Assembly (NCBI GenBank): GCA_964421565.1
Contig: CAYQXJ010000015.1
Coordinates: 17,169 to 81,168, forward strand
DNA: 64,000 bases
Reading direction: 5' to 3'
Source of the DNA: CAYQXJ01 sp964421565
GTDB taxonomy: Bacteria; Planctomycetota; Brocadiia; SM23-32
The notes under the pieces were generated by a model. The model made no database searches. It was not told the DNA's origin and was given only the letters and a program-made list of their open reading frames with translations. This document shows positions 43,949 through 52,297 of this stretch, piece after piece. Position numbers and translations under genes: made by a program. Each line of letters starts with the position of its first letter. Position 1 is the first letter of the stretch.

Positions 43949-45355
43949 TCACACGATGGTCGGCTCGCGGGCGAGGGACTGCGGGTGGACGGCGAGGGCG
44001 CCCTCGGTGGCGACCGCCGGCGGCGTGACCAGCGGGGTCGGGTAGGCCACCGGGGCGAGCGTTTCGCCGGAGCGATTGGTAAGCACCAGCCGGTGCAGCC
44101 CGGGCTCGGAGGCGAGTTGAGGCGGCAGCACGAAGCGGAGCCTGGTCACCCCGCCGCTTGCGGGCAGGGCGTCCGAGGGCGCTATCTGCCGCGCGTCGTC
44201 CAGGTTCATGACCACGTCCTCGAATGCGAGCATCTCGGCGAACCACCAGTCGACGTGTGCGGCGGCGACCGGGTTGTCGTCGGCGGGGCCGGCGTAGTAT
44301 GTTTTCAGCAGGCTCTCGCCGGGCCTCAAGCGCAAGTTCACGCGCAGCCAGGCGCCCTTCTCGGTCAGTTTCAGGCGCGGCGTCGTCTGCCAGGTGGGGA
44401 TCGGATAGCTCTCGCGCTCGGGGTAGAGGGCGGAGGCGTGATGCGGGTCGCAGGGGACGCTGACGCCGTATCCGTCCATCAGGCTGGTGCGCACGCCCCG
44501 TCCTTTCCCATCCCCCCATGCCCAGTGCCAGCGCAGCATGCCGCTGTAATGCCAGGGGCTGCGCGCCCATGCGCGTCGATGGGAGAGGTAGCCTCTCTGG
44601 GCTTCGCTGAAGTCTGCCTGTCGGTCGGGCCAGAGGGTTACGTCGACGTAGTCGGCGCCCGGCACGAAGCGCGCGCCGTCGGCGTGGTTGTCCACGAACT
44701 GCCACCGTCCGCCGACGAACGCCTCGGTCATGGTGTGGTTCGAGATGCAGCAGTGGCGGGTGAGAATGCCGCTGACGTGGCAGAGCGCCGCGCAGACGTT
44801 CGCGGCCCCGGTGCAGTAGCTGCTGTGCAGCAACACGTCGACCGGGTGGAAGGAGCCGTAGGTCGGGCTCACCTTGTAGCGCATCGCATATTCGGCGAAG
44901 GCGTGGACCTTCTCGCAGTCTTCGGCCCCCGAGTTCAGCCCGGCCGCGTCGAGCGCGCGTTCGGCATGCTCGGCCAGGAAGTCCCACTCGCGGGCATGCG
45001 GGCCCTCGCTGCGCAGGGGATCGTGCAGCTCGCCGCCCGGCGGGTCGACATCGGACCGGACAGGGCGCACTGCGAGGGAGAGGTAGGGTCCCTCGCGTCG
45101 TTCGTCCTCGGCCGGCGTCTCGCGTGTGACGAAGATTCCGCGCGGCAGCTCCGTGTGGGGGTTGATGTGCCGGTCCACCAGCAGGCCGAGCCGGCCGCCG
45201 TGCGCCGTCTCGTCGAACCTCTCATGGTCGAAGGCGACCTCCGCCGCGAGGTCGAACGCCTGCACGCCGAACGGGCCGCCCATGTAAGCTATGAGCGGCA
45301 GGAATCGCCGCCCCGCCGCCGTCACCGCCTGGCCTTCCCTGCGCCACTGTGCCAT
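43949..45355 (-). CDS. transglutaminase-fold protein
   Basis: 468 residues. A papain-like transglutaminase core lies at about 140-230: Cys181 (SSYCTGAANVCAAL), His207 (SNHTMTEAFVGG) and Asp222 (FVDNH) form a complete triad. Flanking beta-rich regions extend to the C-terminus. There is no signal peptide. ATG 45355 has GGAGA 8 nt upstream. Members act as proteases, amidases or crosslinkers; the substrate is unknown. It forms a two-gene unit with the SagB-type oxidoreductase. Confidence 0.72.
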   Translation of the reverse strand: MAQWRREGQAVTAAGRRFLPLIAYMGGPFGVQAFDLAAEVAFDHERFDETAHGGRLGLLVDRHINPHTELPRGIFVTRETPAEDERREGPYLSLAVRPVRSDVDPPGGELHDPLRSEGPHAREWDFLAEHAERALDAAGLNSGAEDCEKVHAFAEYAMRYKVSPTYGSFHPVDVLLHSSYCTGAANVCAALCHVSGILTRHCCISNHTMTEAFVGGRWQFVDNHADGARFVPGADYVDVTLWPDRQADFSEAQRGYLSHRRAWARSPWHYSGMLRWHWAWGDGKGRGVRTSLMDGYGVSVPCDPHHASALYPERESYPIPTWQTTPRLKLTEKGAWLRVNLRLRPGESLLKTYYAGPADDNPVAAAHVDWWFAEMLAFEDVVMNLDDARQIAPSDALPASGGVTRLRFVLPPQLASEPGLHRLVLTNRSGETLAPVAYPTPLVTPPAVATEGALAVHPQSLAREPTIV

Positions 45356-45705
45356 GCTCGCCGTCTCCGCTTCCGAGAGCGCGTTGGCGTGGAGTTGACT
45401 GTCTGCGGGCGATGGTGTCAAGGCCCACGAGTTCTTTTGCCCGCCCCCGCCCGGAGGTGTAGATTGCCGCTTGTGGAGGGATTCGCGCCTGCCCCGGAAC
45501 CGGCGGTAAGCGGCCCTCACCCCCCGGGCTGACCCATGCCGTTGACCAGGAGCATGGAGTGCCTGGCCCCGGTGACGACGTAGGCTAAGGCAGTAGTGCC
45601 GGCCACGCGGCCGGGGTGCCGACCGCGCCGCCCGACGCGGAGGAGTGGCAATGCAGGTCCACGAAGCCCTCGTCTGGGGTTTCTTCTCTCCGCACAGCCG
45701 CTCCG
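45356..45705. other. 350-bp intergenic region
   Basis: I see no gene here. A TTGACA box faces left (45421 to 45416) with a poor -10 (TCAACT) at 17 bp; it also forms an inverted repeat with TTGACT at 45394-45399. This may be the control region of the transglutaminase-fold gene. The rest has no recognisable structure. Confidence 0.4.
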
Positions 45706-47169
45706 TCAATGTCGCACGTCGACCTCGTACTCGTCGGTGTGGTAGCCCGGCCAGGCGCGGTTCCGTCGGTCGCGCACGCTGTCGCCCCGGGGCGGCACGG
45801 AGACCAGTTCACCGTCCTCCACCCATTTGGGTTCGTACGCGGCTACGCGCTCCATCAGCGCCTCGCGCAGGTGGGCGCGGCGGCTGTTGTGCTCCTGCGG
45901 GCCCGCCAGGTTCTTCAGCTCCTGGGGGTCGGTTTGCAGGTCGAAGAGCTGCTCGGCCGGCCCCTCCGGATACCACATGTACTTCCACCGCCCGTCGGTG
46001 ACCGAGATGTGCGAGGGCGGGTTGCCGAGGCCGGCGGCAACCACGTAAGGTCTTGGCTCCACCTCACCGCGGGCGAGCGCCAGCAGGTCCTGCCCGTCTG
46101 CGCCTTCCGGCGGCTGGCCCCCGGCCGCACCCACCAGCGTCGGCAGCACGTCGGCCAGGGTGACCGGCGCCTCTACCACCGTCCCGTGCCGGCGGTCCTC
46201 CCACCCCTGGGGTAGGCGCACCACGAAAGGCACGTGCGCGGAAGGCTCGTGGAAGAAGACCTTCGAGCCCGCCCGGTGGTCGCCCAGGTACTCGCCGTGG
46301 TCGGAGGTGTAGACGATGAGCGTGTCCCGGAAGAGGCCCATGTCCTGCAGGGCGCCGAACACCCGGCCCATGTTGTAGTCGACCTGCGTGATCAGGCCCA
46401 TGTAGGCCGCGCGCGCGGTGCGGATGATCTCCGGCGGCAGAAGGTCGATCGACCACTCCTCCCGGTGTCGCAGGAAGGCCTCCGGGCAGTGCGGGCGCTC
46501 TGCCCATTCGCCGCAGACCGGCTCCGGGATCGGGCAGTCGCGGTACATCGAGTAGTAGGGCTCCGGAGGGTCGAGCGGCGGATGCGGCTTGCTGAACGAG
46601 CACCAAAGGAAGAAGGGCGCGGTCGGGTCGCGGCGATCTCGGATGTAGAGGCGGCACTGCTCGGCGATCCAGGAGGTCAACGTCAGCGCCTCGGGCACGC
46701 TCGCCATGCCCGCGTAGAGTTCGTTCTGCCCCAGCCCGTGGCGCATCGGCTGGGCATCGTGGCCAGAGCGCCTCATCTCGCGATAGTAGTCGGAAGGGAG
46801 GATCATCTCGTCGAAGCCGTGCCGGGCCCGCTGGGGGCCAAAGTGCATCTTGCCAACCGCTGCCGTCTGGTAGCCCAGCTCCCGCAGGCAGCTCGGCAAC
46901 GTCTCGCGGCGGCCCATCACGTCGGTGGACGGGCCGTTGCCCCGGTGGCCGTGCGAGAGCGCAGTGCGGCCGGTCATGATCGAGACCCGCGAGGCCACGC
47001 AGATCGGGCAGTCGGCATAGGCGCGCTCGAAGGTAATGCCCTCGCGGCAGAGGTGGTCGTAGTGCGGTGTGCGCATGAAGTCCGGCGCGGCATCGCCGGC
47101 GCAGTCCCAGCGTTGCTGATCCGTGGTTACCAGCAGGATGTTCGGACACTCGCTCTGCGGCATGCTCAT
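45706..47169 (-). CDS. sulfatase, Cys-type
   Basis: A 487-residue arylsulfatase-superfamily protein. The signature CVASR starts at Cys57 (within DCPICVASRVSIMTG), an accepted Cys-x-Ala-x-Arg variant for formylglycine formation. The first metal motif is LLVTTDQQRWD, typical of choline-sulfatase-like enzymes, and the second is YTSDHGEYLGDH. There is no signal peptide. ATG 47169 or ATG 47163 may be used; a GAAGGGAAGG ribosome site serves either. It lies 9 bp after the UroD-like gene, so the two form an operon. Confidence 0.87.
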   Translation of the reverse strand: MSMPQSECPNILLVTTDQQRWDCAGDAAPDFMRTPHYDHLCREGITFERAYADCPICVASRVSIMTGRTALSHGHRGNGPSTDVMGRRETLPSCLRELGYQTAAVGKMHFGPQRARHGFDEMILPSDYYREMRRSGHDAQPMRHGLGQNELYAGMASVPEALTLTSWIAEQCRLYIRDRRDPTAPFFLWCSFSKPHPPLDPPEPYYSMYRDCPIPEPVCGEWAERPHCPEAFLRHREEWSIDLLPPEIIRTARAAYMGLITQVDYNMGRVFGALQDMGLFRDTLIVYTSDHGEYLGDHRAGSKVFFHEPSAHVPFVVRLPQGWEDRRHGTVVEAPVTLADVLPTLVGAAGGQPPEGADGQDLLALARGEVEPRPYVVAAGLGNPPSHISVTDGRWKYMWYPEGPAEQLFDLQTDPQELKNLAGPQEHNSRRAHLREALMERVAAYEPKWVEDGELVSVPPRGDSVRDRRNRAWPGYHTDEYEVDVRH

Positions 47170-47178
47170 CCTTCCCTT

Positions 47179-48150
47179 CTACTGTTCGACGTTCTGGCGG
47201 CTCCAGTCGCGGATAGCCTGTTCCATCGCCTCAATGTTCTCGGGCGGCACGCCGTGCGTCTTCTCCGGCATCGGCAGGTAGCCGCCGCCCTCCCACAGCA
47301 GGTCCAGCTTGCGGAAGACCTCCTGCCGCACCTGCTGTGGCGTGGCGAAAGGCAGCAGGCGCTGCCCGTCGATGCAGCCGGCCAGGGTTATGCGTCCGCT
47401 GGTGATGCGGCGCGCCTCGGCCATGTCGTTTGCGGTCGACTGCACGGGGTGGAGGGTGGCGAGCCCGATCTCGCAGAGGTCCTCCAGGATCGGCATCACG
47501 CAGCCGCAGCTATGCAGGTTGACCATGACGTGCGGGCCGAGCTGCTCACGGTAGAAGTCGGCCACCCTTTGCAGGCGCGGCTTGAAGAACGTGCGCCAGC
47601 ACTCGGGCGACATGGCCAGCCGGTCCTGGTGGCCGTAATCGTCGCTGAAGCCGACGCTGTCGGGCTCGAAGCGCACATACTGCCGGGCGATCCCGAGCTC
47701 GAACTCCGTCAGCATCTCGAGCAACCGGTGTGCCTGCTGCGGCGCCGCCAGCATGCAGACGGCGAACTCCGCCGGGCCGAGGATGTTGATCGCATTCTCG
47801 TAGAGGAAGTACGGATGGTGGACGCCGAAGAAGAACCGCTCGCGGTCGGTTTGCCGGAGCGCCTCGGCCACTCGCTCGAAGCGTCGCGGCTCGTGCGCTT
47901 CGGGCGGGGCGACGCGGTCAATCTCGTCGTGACATTCCACGGCCGGCCCGACGGGGAAGACCTCGCCGTCGGCGTCGCGCCACAGCACGCCCCACTCGTC
48001 CCGCCACTCCTCGGCGTCGGGGCTCGGCCGGCTCTCCGTGGGCCACGCCCCCAGGTAGCAGGCGCCCTTCGACGGCGGGGGATAGGTGACGTGCGACGGG
48101 CTGTCGCGCTCCAGTATGCGGCGGTAGTTCTCCTTCTCCGGGTATCGCAC
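47179..48150 (-). CDS. uroporphyrinogen decarboxylase-like (MtaA/CmuA-type) protein
   Basis: A 323-residue UroD-fold protein. HSCGC with a later Cys in LAGCIDGQ fits the His-x-Cys...Cys zinc site of corrinoid-dependent methyltransferases rather than heme-pathway UroD. It also has SDDYGHQDRLAMSPE, common in the family's uncharacterised members. GTG 48150 is chosen: AGGAG lies upstream, and the longer frame to TTG 48201 would run through the promoter boxes. Methyl transfer is inferred. It is cotranscribed with a sulfatase and divergent from a second UroD-like gene. Confidence 0.78.
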   Translation of the reverse strand: MRYPEKENYRRILERDSPSHVTYPPPSKGACYLGAWPTESRPSPDAEEWRDEWGVLWRDADGEVFPVGPAVECHDEIDRVAPPEAHEPRRFERVAEALRQTDRERFFFGVHHPYFLYENAINILGPAEFAVCMLAAPQQAHRLLEMLTEFELGIARQYVRFEPDSVGFSDDYGHQDRLAMSPECWRTFFKPRLQRVADFYREQLGPHVMVNLHSCGCVMPILEDLCEIGLATLHPVQSTANDMAEARRITSGRITLAGCIDGQRLLPFATPQQVRQEVFRKLDLLWEGGGYLPMPEKTHGVPPENIEAMEQAIRDWSRQNVEQ

Positions 48151-48182
48151 GCAGGCAACTCCTGGCTCGGGTTCCGCAGCGA

Positions 48183-48211
48183 AGAATAAGCCCCGGCCCA
48201 AACCGTGTCAA
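48183..48211 (-). promoter_or_regulatory. promoter for the leftward UroD-like/sulfatase operon
   Basis: On the minus strand TTGACA (48211 to 48206), 17 bp and TATTCT (48188 to 48183). Transcription would start near 48176, 26 nt before GTG 48150, which supports that start codon. Confidence 0.6.
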
Positions 48212-48225
48212 AAGTGCGGCAGGGC

Positions 48226-48254
48226 TGGACATGCGCCCCCCCTCAGCATAGACT
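48226..48254 (+). promoter_or_regulatory. promoter for the rightward UroD-like gene
   Basis: TGGACA (48226-48231), 17 bp and TAGACT (48249-48254) face right, back to back with the leftward promoter. Transcription would start near 48261. Confidence 0.5.
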
Positions 48255-48261
48255 GCAACGA

Positions 48262-48271
48262 AGTGATCACT
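48262..48271. promoter_or_regulatory. palindrome AGTGATCACT at the start of transcription
   Basis: A perfect 10-bp palindrome lies just after the predicted rightward transcription start and 18 bp before ATG 48290. It is a candidate operator for the divergent UroD-like pair. Confidence 0.35.
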
Positions 48272-48289
48272 CGCCAGCGGGAGCGAACG

Positions 48290-49399
48290 ATGGGCGTTGC
48301 GCAGAGCAGAACCGAAACGATGACGACGCGGGAGAGAATCCTGGCCACCATCAGGGGCCAGCAGGTCGATCGCTTTCCCGTCTGGCTGAAGATGACGAAC
48401 CGCACGTGGCAGTGCTCCCAGCCCGAGCCCTACTGCGACATGGGCGCCGCAGAGCTGCTGCGCGCAGCCGGCTGCGACCTGTTGCTCGGCAACTGGCCCG
48501 GGGCGAAGAAACAAAGCCCACATGTCGACTACGAGCTGGAGCAGAAGGACGGCAAGAAGATAACCACCATGACCACGCCGGACGGCGTCCTGGTGGGGGA
48601 GCAGACGTACGACGTATATACCGAAAGCTGGCACCCCACGAAGTTCGCCGCCGACAGCCTGGAGAACCTGCGCAAGGCGCGCTGGCTGTTTACCGGCACC
48701 AGCTATAGCGTCGAGCCCGCCGACGCACAGAAGTGGGCTGACCGGCAGGCGGAGTGTGAGGCCATGGATGCCTTCACAATGGCCGGCATCGGCCCCTCGC
48801 CCCTGATGAACTGCGTGGAGCACCTGTGCGGGCCGGAGAATACGGCCTACTTCATGCACGACGATCCGCAGCTCTTCGACGAGGTCATCGAACTGATGCA
48901 CCGGGACCGCGTGCGCAACCTGAAGGCATTGCTGCCGCACGTGGCGGCCGACAGCTTCTGGATGACCGAGAACACGACAACCACGCTGATCAGCCCCTCC
49001 CAGTTCCGCAAGTATTGCATGCCGCAACTGGAGGAATACGGCAACCTGATCGTGGAGCGTGGCCTGGTCGCCGTCCACCACATGTGCGGGTTGCTGGGCG
49101 ACCTGCTGGAGATGATCGACACGCTGCCGGCCCAGGCGAACGAAGCGTATACCACCCCCCCTGTCGGCAACGCCACGCTCGCCGACGGGCGCACCCGCAT
49201 GCGCAGCAAGTGCCTGATCGGGGGCACCAATGCGACGCTATGGCTCGCCCCGGTCGAGAAGATCGTGCAGAGCGTGGCCGAAGACCTCGCCGCCTGCCCC
49301 GACCGGCGCAAGATCTTTCTGACCAGCGCGGGCGTGCTGCCCCCGCCCGTCTCGTTCGAGAAGGCCAGGGCAGTGGTTGCAGAGTTCAAGCAGCTCTGA
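48290..49399 (+). CDS. uroporphyrinogen decarboxylase-like protein
   Basis: A 369-residue UroD-fold protein. MTTRERILATIRGQQVDRFPVW is the usual opening of the methyltransferase-like branch. VHHMCGLLGDLLEMID supplies His-x-Cys, and a later Cys occurs in SKCLIGGTNA, consistent with a zinc site. ATG 48290 has GGGAG 6 nt upstream; ATG 48320 is an alternative start at the homologous opening. It is only distantly similar to its divergent neighbour. Such proteins in related bacteria accompany corrinoid proteins, but none is in this window. Confidence 0.78.
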   Translation: MGVAQSRTETMTTRERILATIRGQQVDRFPVWLKMTNRTWQCSQPEPYCDMGAAELLRAAGCDLLLGNWPGAKKQSPHVDYELEQKDGKKITTMTTPDGVLVGEQTYDVYTESWHPTKFAADSLENLRKARWLFTGTSYSVEPADAQKWADRQAECEAMDAFTMAGIGPSPLMNCVEHLCGPENTAYFMHDDPQLFDEVIELMHRDRVRNLKALLPHVAADSFWMTENTTTTLISPSQFRKYCMPQLEEYGNLIVERGLVAVHHMCGLLGDLLEMIDTLPAQANEAYTTPPVGNATLADGRTRMRSKCLIGGTNATLWLAPVEKIVQSVAEDLAACPDRRKIFLTSAGVLPPPVSFEKARAVVAEFKQL

Positions 49400-49433
49400 G
49401 GGCCTGCCGACAGGCCGCGAGGCCGGCCGGGCC

Positions 49434-49465
49434 TTGACATCGCAGCGCCCCCGAACTACTACAAT
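49434..49465 (+). promoter_or_regulatory. candidate promoter for the ADP-ribosylglycohydrolase-fold gene
   Basis: TTGACA (49434-49439) is followed by TACTAC at 17 bp (49457-49462) or TACAAT at 20 bp (49460-49465). The gene starts at 49504. Confidence 0.5.
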
Positions 49466-49503
49466 TCGCCAGCCTGCAGCCCACTCTCACGGAAGGACGC
49501 ACC

Positions 49504-51618
49504 ATGCCCCTACCTGAGGATTACGCAGAGCGCGTCTACGCCGGCGTGCTCGGCAAGATCATCGGCGTCTACGTCGGCCGCCCCGTCGAACAGTGGTCCC
49601 ACGAGCGCATCATGGAGACCGTCGGCGAGGTCAACTACTACGTGCACGAGCGCCTGGGCAAGCCGCTGGTCGTGCCCGACGACGACATCTCCGGCACGTT
49701 CACCTTTCTGCGAGCGCTGCCCGACCACGCCAACTCGCTGGAGCTGAGCGCCGAGCAGATCGGCTGGGCGTGGCTCAACTATCTGGTCGAGCGGCGCACC
49801 GTGCTCTGGTGGGGCGGGCTCGGCACGAGCACCGAGCACACCGCCTACCTGCGCATGAAACACGGCATCATGCCGCCGGCCAGCGGCAGCGCGCAGACCA
49901 ACAGCCGCGTGGTCGCCGAGCAGATCGGGGCCCAGATATTCATCGACGGATGGGGCATGGTCAGCCCCAGCGACCCGCAGCAGGCCGCCGAGCTGGCCCG
50001 CCGCGCCGGCAGCGTAAGCCACGACGGAGAGGCAATATACGGCGCACAGGTGGTCGCCGCGCTCGTGGCGCAGGCATTCGTCGAAGGCGACATGAACGCC
50101 CTGCTGGACGCGGCCGTAGCGCAGATACCGCCCGGGTGTGCCATCGCCGCCGTCATCCGCGACGTGCGCCAGTGGCGCCAGCGGGACGACGATTGGAAGG
50201 CCACGCTCGAGCGCATCCGCGAGCGCTACGGCTACGAGAAGTTCGGCGGAGGATGCCACGTGGTGCCCAACCATGCCCTGGTCATCCTCGCCCTGGTTTA
50301 CGCGCCCGACGACTTCCAGAGAGCGCTGATGATCTGCTGCACCAGCGGCTACGATACCGACTGCAACGTGGGCAACGTCGGCGCCATTATGGGCGTTAAG
50401 CTCGGCCTGGAGGGCATCGACGCCGGTGCGGACTACCGCAAGGCCGTGGCGGACCGCATGTTCCTGCCCTGCGCCGACGGCGGGCGGGTGGTTACCGATG
50501 CCGTGCACGAGGCGGACGCGGTCGTAGCCATCGGCCGTGCCCTCGCCGGAGAGCCGATCGAACCACCGAAGGGCGGCGCCCGCTACCATTTCAGCTACTC
50601 CGGCAGCGTGCAGGGATGGAGGCTGGAGCAGAGCGCCGAATGCCGCGACGTCGCCACCGTGCGCAACGTGCGCGGCTACAGCAGCGGCGGCAACGGTCTG
50701 GGAATCCGCTACGGCGGTGTGGCGACCGGGCGGCCGGCCCGCGTCGGCGTCGCAACATTCCTCGGCCCCGAGCGCATAGACCCGAGCGGCGGCTACGGGC
50801 TGATGGCAAGCCCGTCTCTCTACCCCGGCCAGGCGGTGACCGCTCGTGTGGTCCTCGACGCGCTGGCGAGCGGCCCGGTGGACTGCTGCCTCTACCTGCG
50901 CGTCTACCACGGGCAGCAGAACGCCCTGCGCATCGTGCGCGGTCCGCTGCGGCGGCTCAGCCCCGGCGAAGAGCACCAGTTCGCCTGGACTGTCCCCTCT
51001 CAGCAGGGCGCTCCGATCGCGGAAATCGGCATCGAAGTGGCCTCCGAAACTCGGGCCGACGGCACGCTCTGTCTGGACTGGCTCCACTGGAGCGGCACGC
51101 CCCAAGTGGTGCTGCGCCGGGCGGAGAACGGCACCTCCGCGTGGCAGAGGGCCTGGGTTGACGCCGCCGACCGCGTCAGCTTCGGCCAGGGGCGCGGCAC
51201 CTACCAGATCATCCAGAACGAACGGCGGGGGATGCTGATCCAGGGCGCGCGTGAATGGGCCGGCTACCGGGCCACCTGCGAGGTGACGCCGCACATGGTG
51301 GACGCGGCGGGCCTGGCGGCCGGTGTGCAGGGTCTGCAGCGCTACTACGCCGTGCTGCTTCGGCGCGGCGGCTGCGCGGAGCTGGTCTGTGTCTGCGAGG
51401 GGCGCCGGCAAGTGCTCGGCTCAGCCGACATCGGGTGGCAGTTCGACCAGACGCACGACCTCGCGCTCGAGTTCGCTCCCGGCAGGGTGGTGGCCCGGGT
51501 GGACGGTCGCCACCAGATGGCCGCTGACGACGAGACGTTCACCGGCGGCGCTGTGGCGCTGGTCTGCGAGGGGGGGCGCAGCAAATACGGGCCGGTGCAC
51601 GTGATTCCGCTGGAGTAG
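49504..51618 (+). CDS. ADP-ribosylglycohydrolase-fold protein with C-terminal beta-sandwich domains
   Basis: 704 residues. The DraG fold covers about 1-350: DDDISGTFTFL stands for the DDT motif, SHDGEAIYGAQ matches the S-H-x-x-x-A helix, and GYDTDCNVGNVGAIMG matches the second metal motif (usually DTDT). The C-terminal 350 residues hold two beta-rich domains, the last (about 540-700) resembling a concanavalin-like sandwich. No signal peptide. Two metal-motif Thr positions are changed (to Ile or Asp, and Cys). The fused domains suggest glycan-related rather than protein ADP-ribose chemistry (inference). Confidence 0.78.
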   Translation: MPLPEDYAERVYAGVLGKIIGVYVGRPVEQWSHERIMETVGEVNYYVHERLGKPLVVPDDDISGTFTFLRALPDHANSLELSAEQIGWAWLNYLVERRTVLWWGGLGTSTEHTAYLRMKHGIMPPASGSAQTNSRVVAEQIGAQIFIDGWGMVSPSDPQQAAELARRAGSVSHDGEAIYGAQVVAALVAQAFVEGDMNALLDAAVAQIPPGCAIAAVIRDVRQWRQRDDDWKATLERIRERYGYEKFGGGCHVVPNHALVILALVYAPDDFQRALMICCTSGYDTDCNVGNVGAIMGVKLGLEGIDAGADYRKAVADRMFLPCADGGRVVTDAVHEADAVVAIGRALAGEPIEPPKGGARYHFSYSGSVQGWRLEQSAECRDVATVRNVRGYSSGGNGLGIRYGGVATGRPARVGVATFLGPERIDPSGGYGLMASPSLYPGQAVTARVVLDALASGPVDCCLYLRVYHGQQNALRIVRGPLRRLSPGEEHQFAWTVPSQQGAPIAEIGIEVASETRADGTLCLDWLHWSGTPQVVLRRAENGTSAWQRAWVDAADRVSFGQGRGTYQIIQNERRGMLIQGAREWAGYRATCEVTPHMVDAAGLAAGVQGLQRYYAVLLRRGGCAELVCVCEGRRQVLGSADIGWQFDQTHDLALEFAPGRVVARVDGRHQMAADDETFTGGAVALVCEGGRSKYGPVHVIPLE

Positions 51619-51645
51619 GGCAGTGCGCACGGTGGAGGTCTGCAG

Positions 51646-51676
51646 GGGGCCGGCCGGCGCGCAGCCGGCCGGGCCC
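51646..51676. terminator. strong GC hairpin between convergent genes
   Basis: A 13-bp stem (51646-51658 with 51664-51676, 12 of 13 paired) surrounds a 5-nt GCGCA loop. It lies between the converging ADP-ribosylglycohydrolase-fold and HU genes. There is no U-tract, so it would be a GC-only bidirectional terminator. Confidence 0.45.
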
Positions 51677-51697
51677 ACTGCCGCTGCGGCGGCGCGG

Positions 51698-52000
51698 TTA
51701 CTTGGCGGCGGCCTTCTTCGGGGCGACCACGGCGTCCTTGGCCGCCTTGGCGAAGCGGAACTTCAGGGCGCGGCGCGCGGGGATCTTGATCGCTTCGCCG
51801 GTCTGTGGGTTGCGTCCCTTGCGGGCCTTGCGGCGCACTACCGTGATCTTGCCGATGCCGGGTATGGTGAACCCGTTCTTCGCCTGCTTGTAGGCGAGGG
51901 CGGCCAGCTCGTCGAGCAGTTCGGCCACCTTGGTCTTGGGCAGGCCCGTGCTGGCCGCCAGTTTGTCCACCGTCTGCGCTTTCGTCAACGACTTGGCCAT
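51698..52000 (-). CDS. HU/IHF family DNA-binding protein
   Basis: A 100-residue nucleoid protein that bends DNA as a dimer. The helical body (LTKAQTVDKLAASTGLP) and the beta-arm signature GRNPQTGEAIKIPARRALKFR are typical of HU. The end is a short Ala/Lys-rich tail. ATG 52000 has AGGAG 6 nt upstream; the longer frame has no homology. Confidence 0.93.
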   Translation of the reverse strand: MAKSLTKAQTVDKLAASTGLPKTKVAELLDELAALAYKQAKNGFTIPGIGKITVVRRKARKGRNPQTGEAIKIPARRALKFRFAKAAKDAVVAPKKAAAK

Positions 52001-52053
52001 GCGCACTCCTTCCGAACAGGGGAAAGCCCGGCAACCACTGCCGGAACGCCGCA

Positions 52054-52083
52054 ATCCTAACCCCACGGGCACGGCCACTGCAA
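52054..52083 (-). promoter_or_regulatory. candidate HU promoter
   Basis: On the minus strand TTGCAG (52083 to 52078), 18 bp and TAGGAT (52059 to 52054), 54 bp before the HU start. Each box matches four of six consensus bases. Confidence 0.35.
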
Positions 52084-52177
52084 GCAATAATCACAATCTT
52101 CCGGCGGGCCGGCAGGCCGCCCGGCCCACCGGGATGGGCGGCGCTCGGCTCGCCGCCTCGCTGCGCGGGCCTTTACC

Positions 52178-52206
52178 TTGACAGGGTGGGGGGCGTGTGG
52201 AAGAAT
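52178..52206 (+). promoter_or_regulatory. candidate promoter of the por operon
   Basis: TTGACA (52178-52183), a 17-bp G-rich spacer and AAGAAT (52201-52206). Transcription would begin near 52213, leaving an 85-nt leader before the first por gene. The rest of 52001-52297 holds the HU promoter and GC-rich inverted repeats only. Confidence 0.5.
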
Positions 52207-52297
52207 ACGAAGTCCCCCCGATGGTGGTTCGCTGACGGGACGCAGCCTCTGGAGAGAACATCCGGTCTCAACTCACAGAATCGCTGGAGATTCCTAA

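Noticed and set aside
46234..48189. 651-codon plus-strand frame
   Set aside because: Shadow of the sulfatase and UroD-like genes on the opposite strand.
49510..51411. 633-codon minus-strand frame
   Set aside because: Shadow of the ADP-ribosylglycohydrolase-fold gene.
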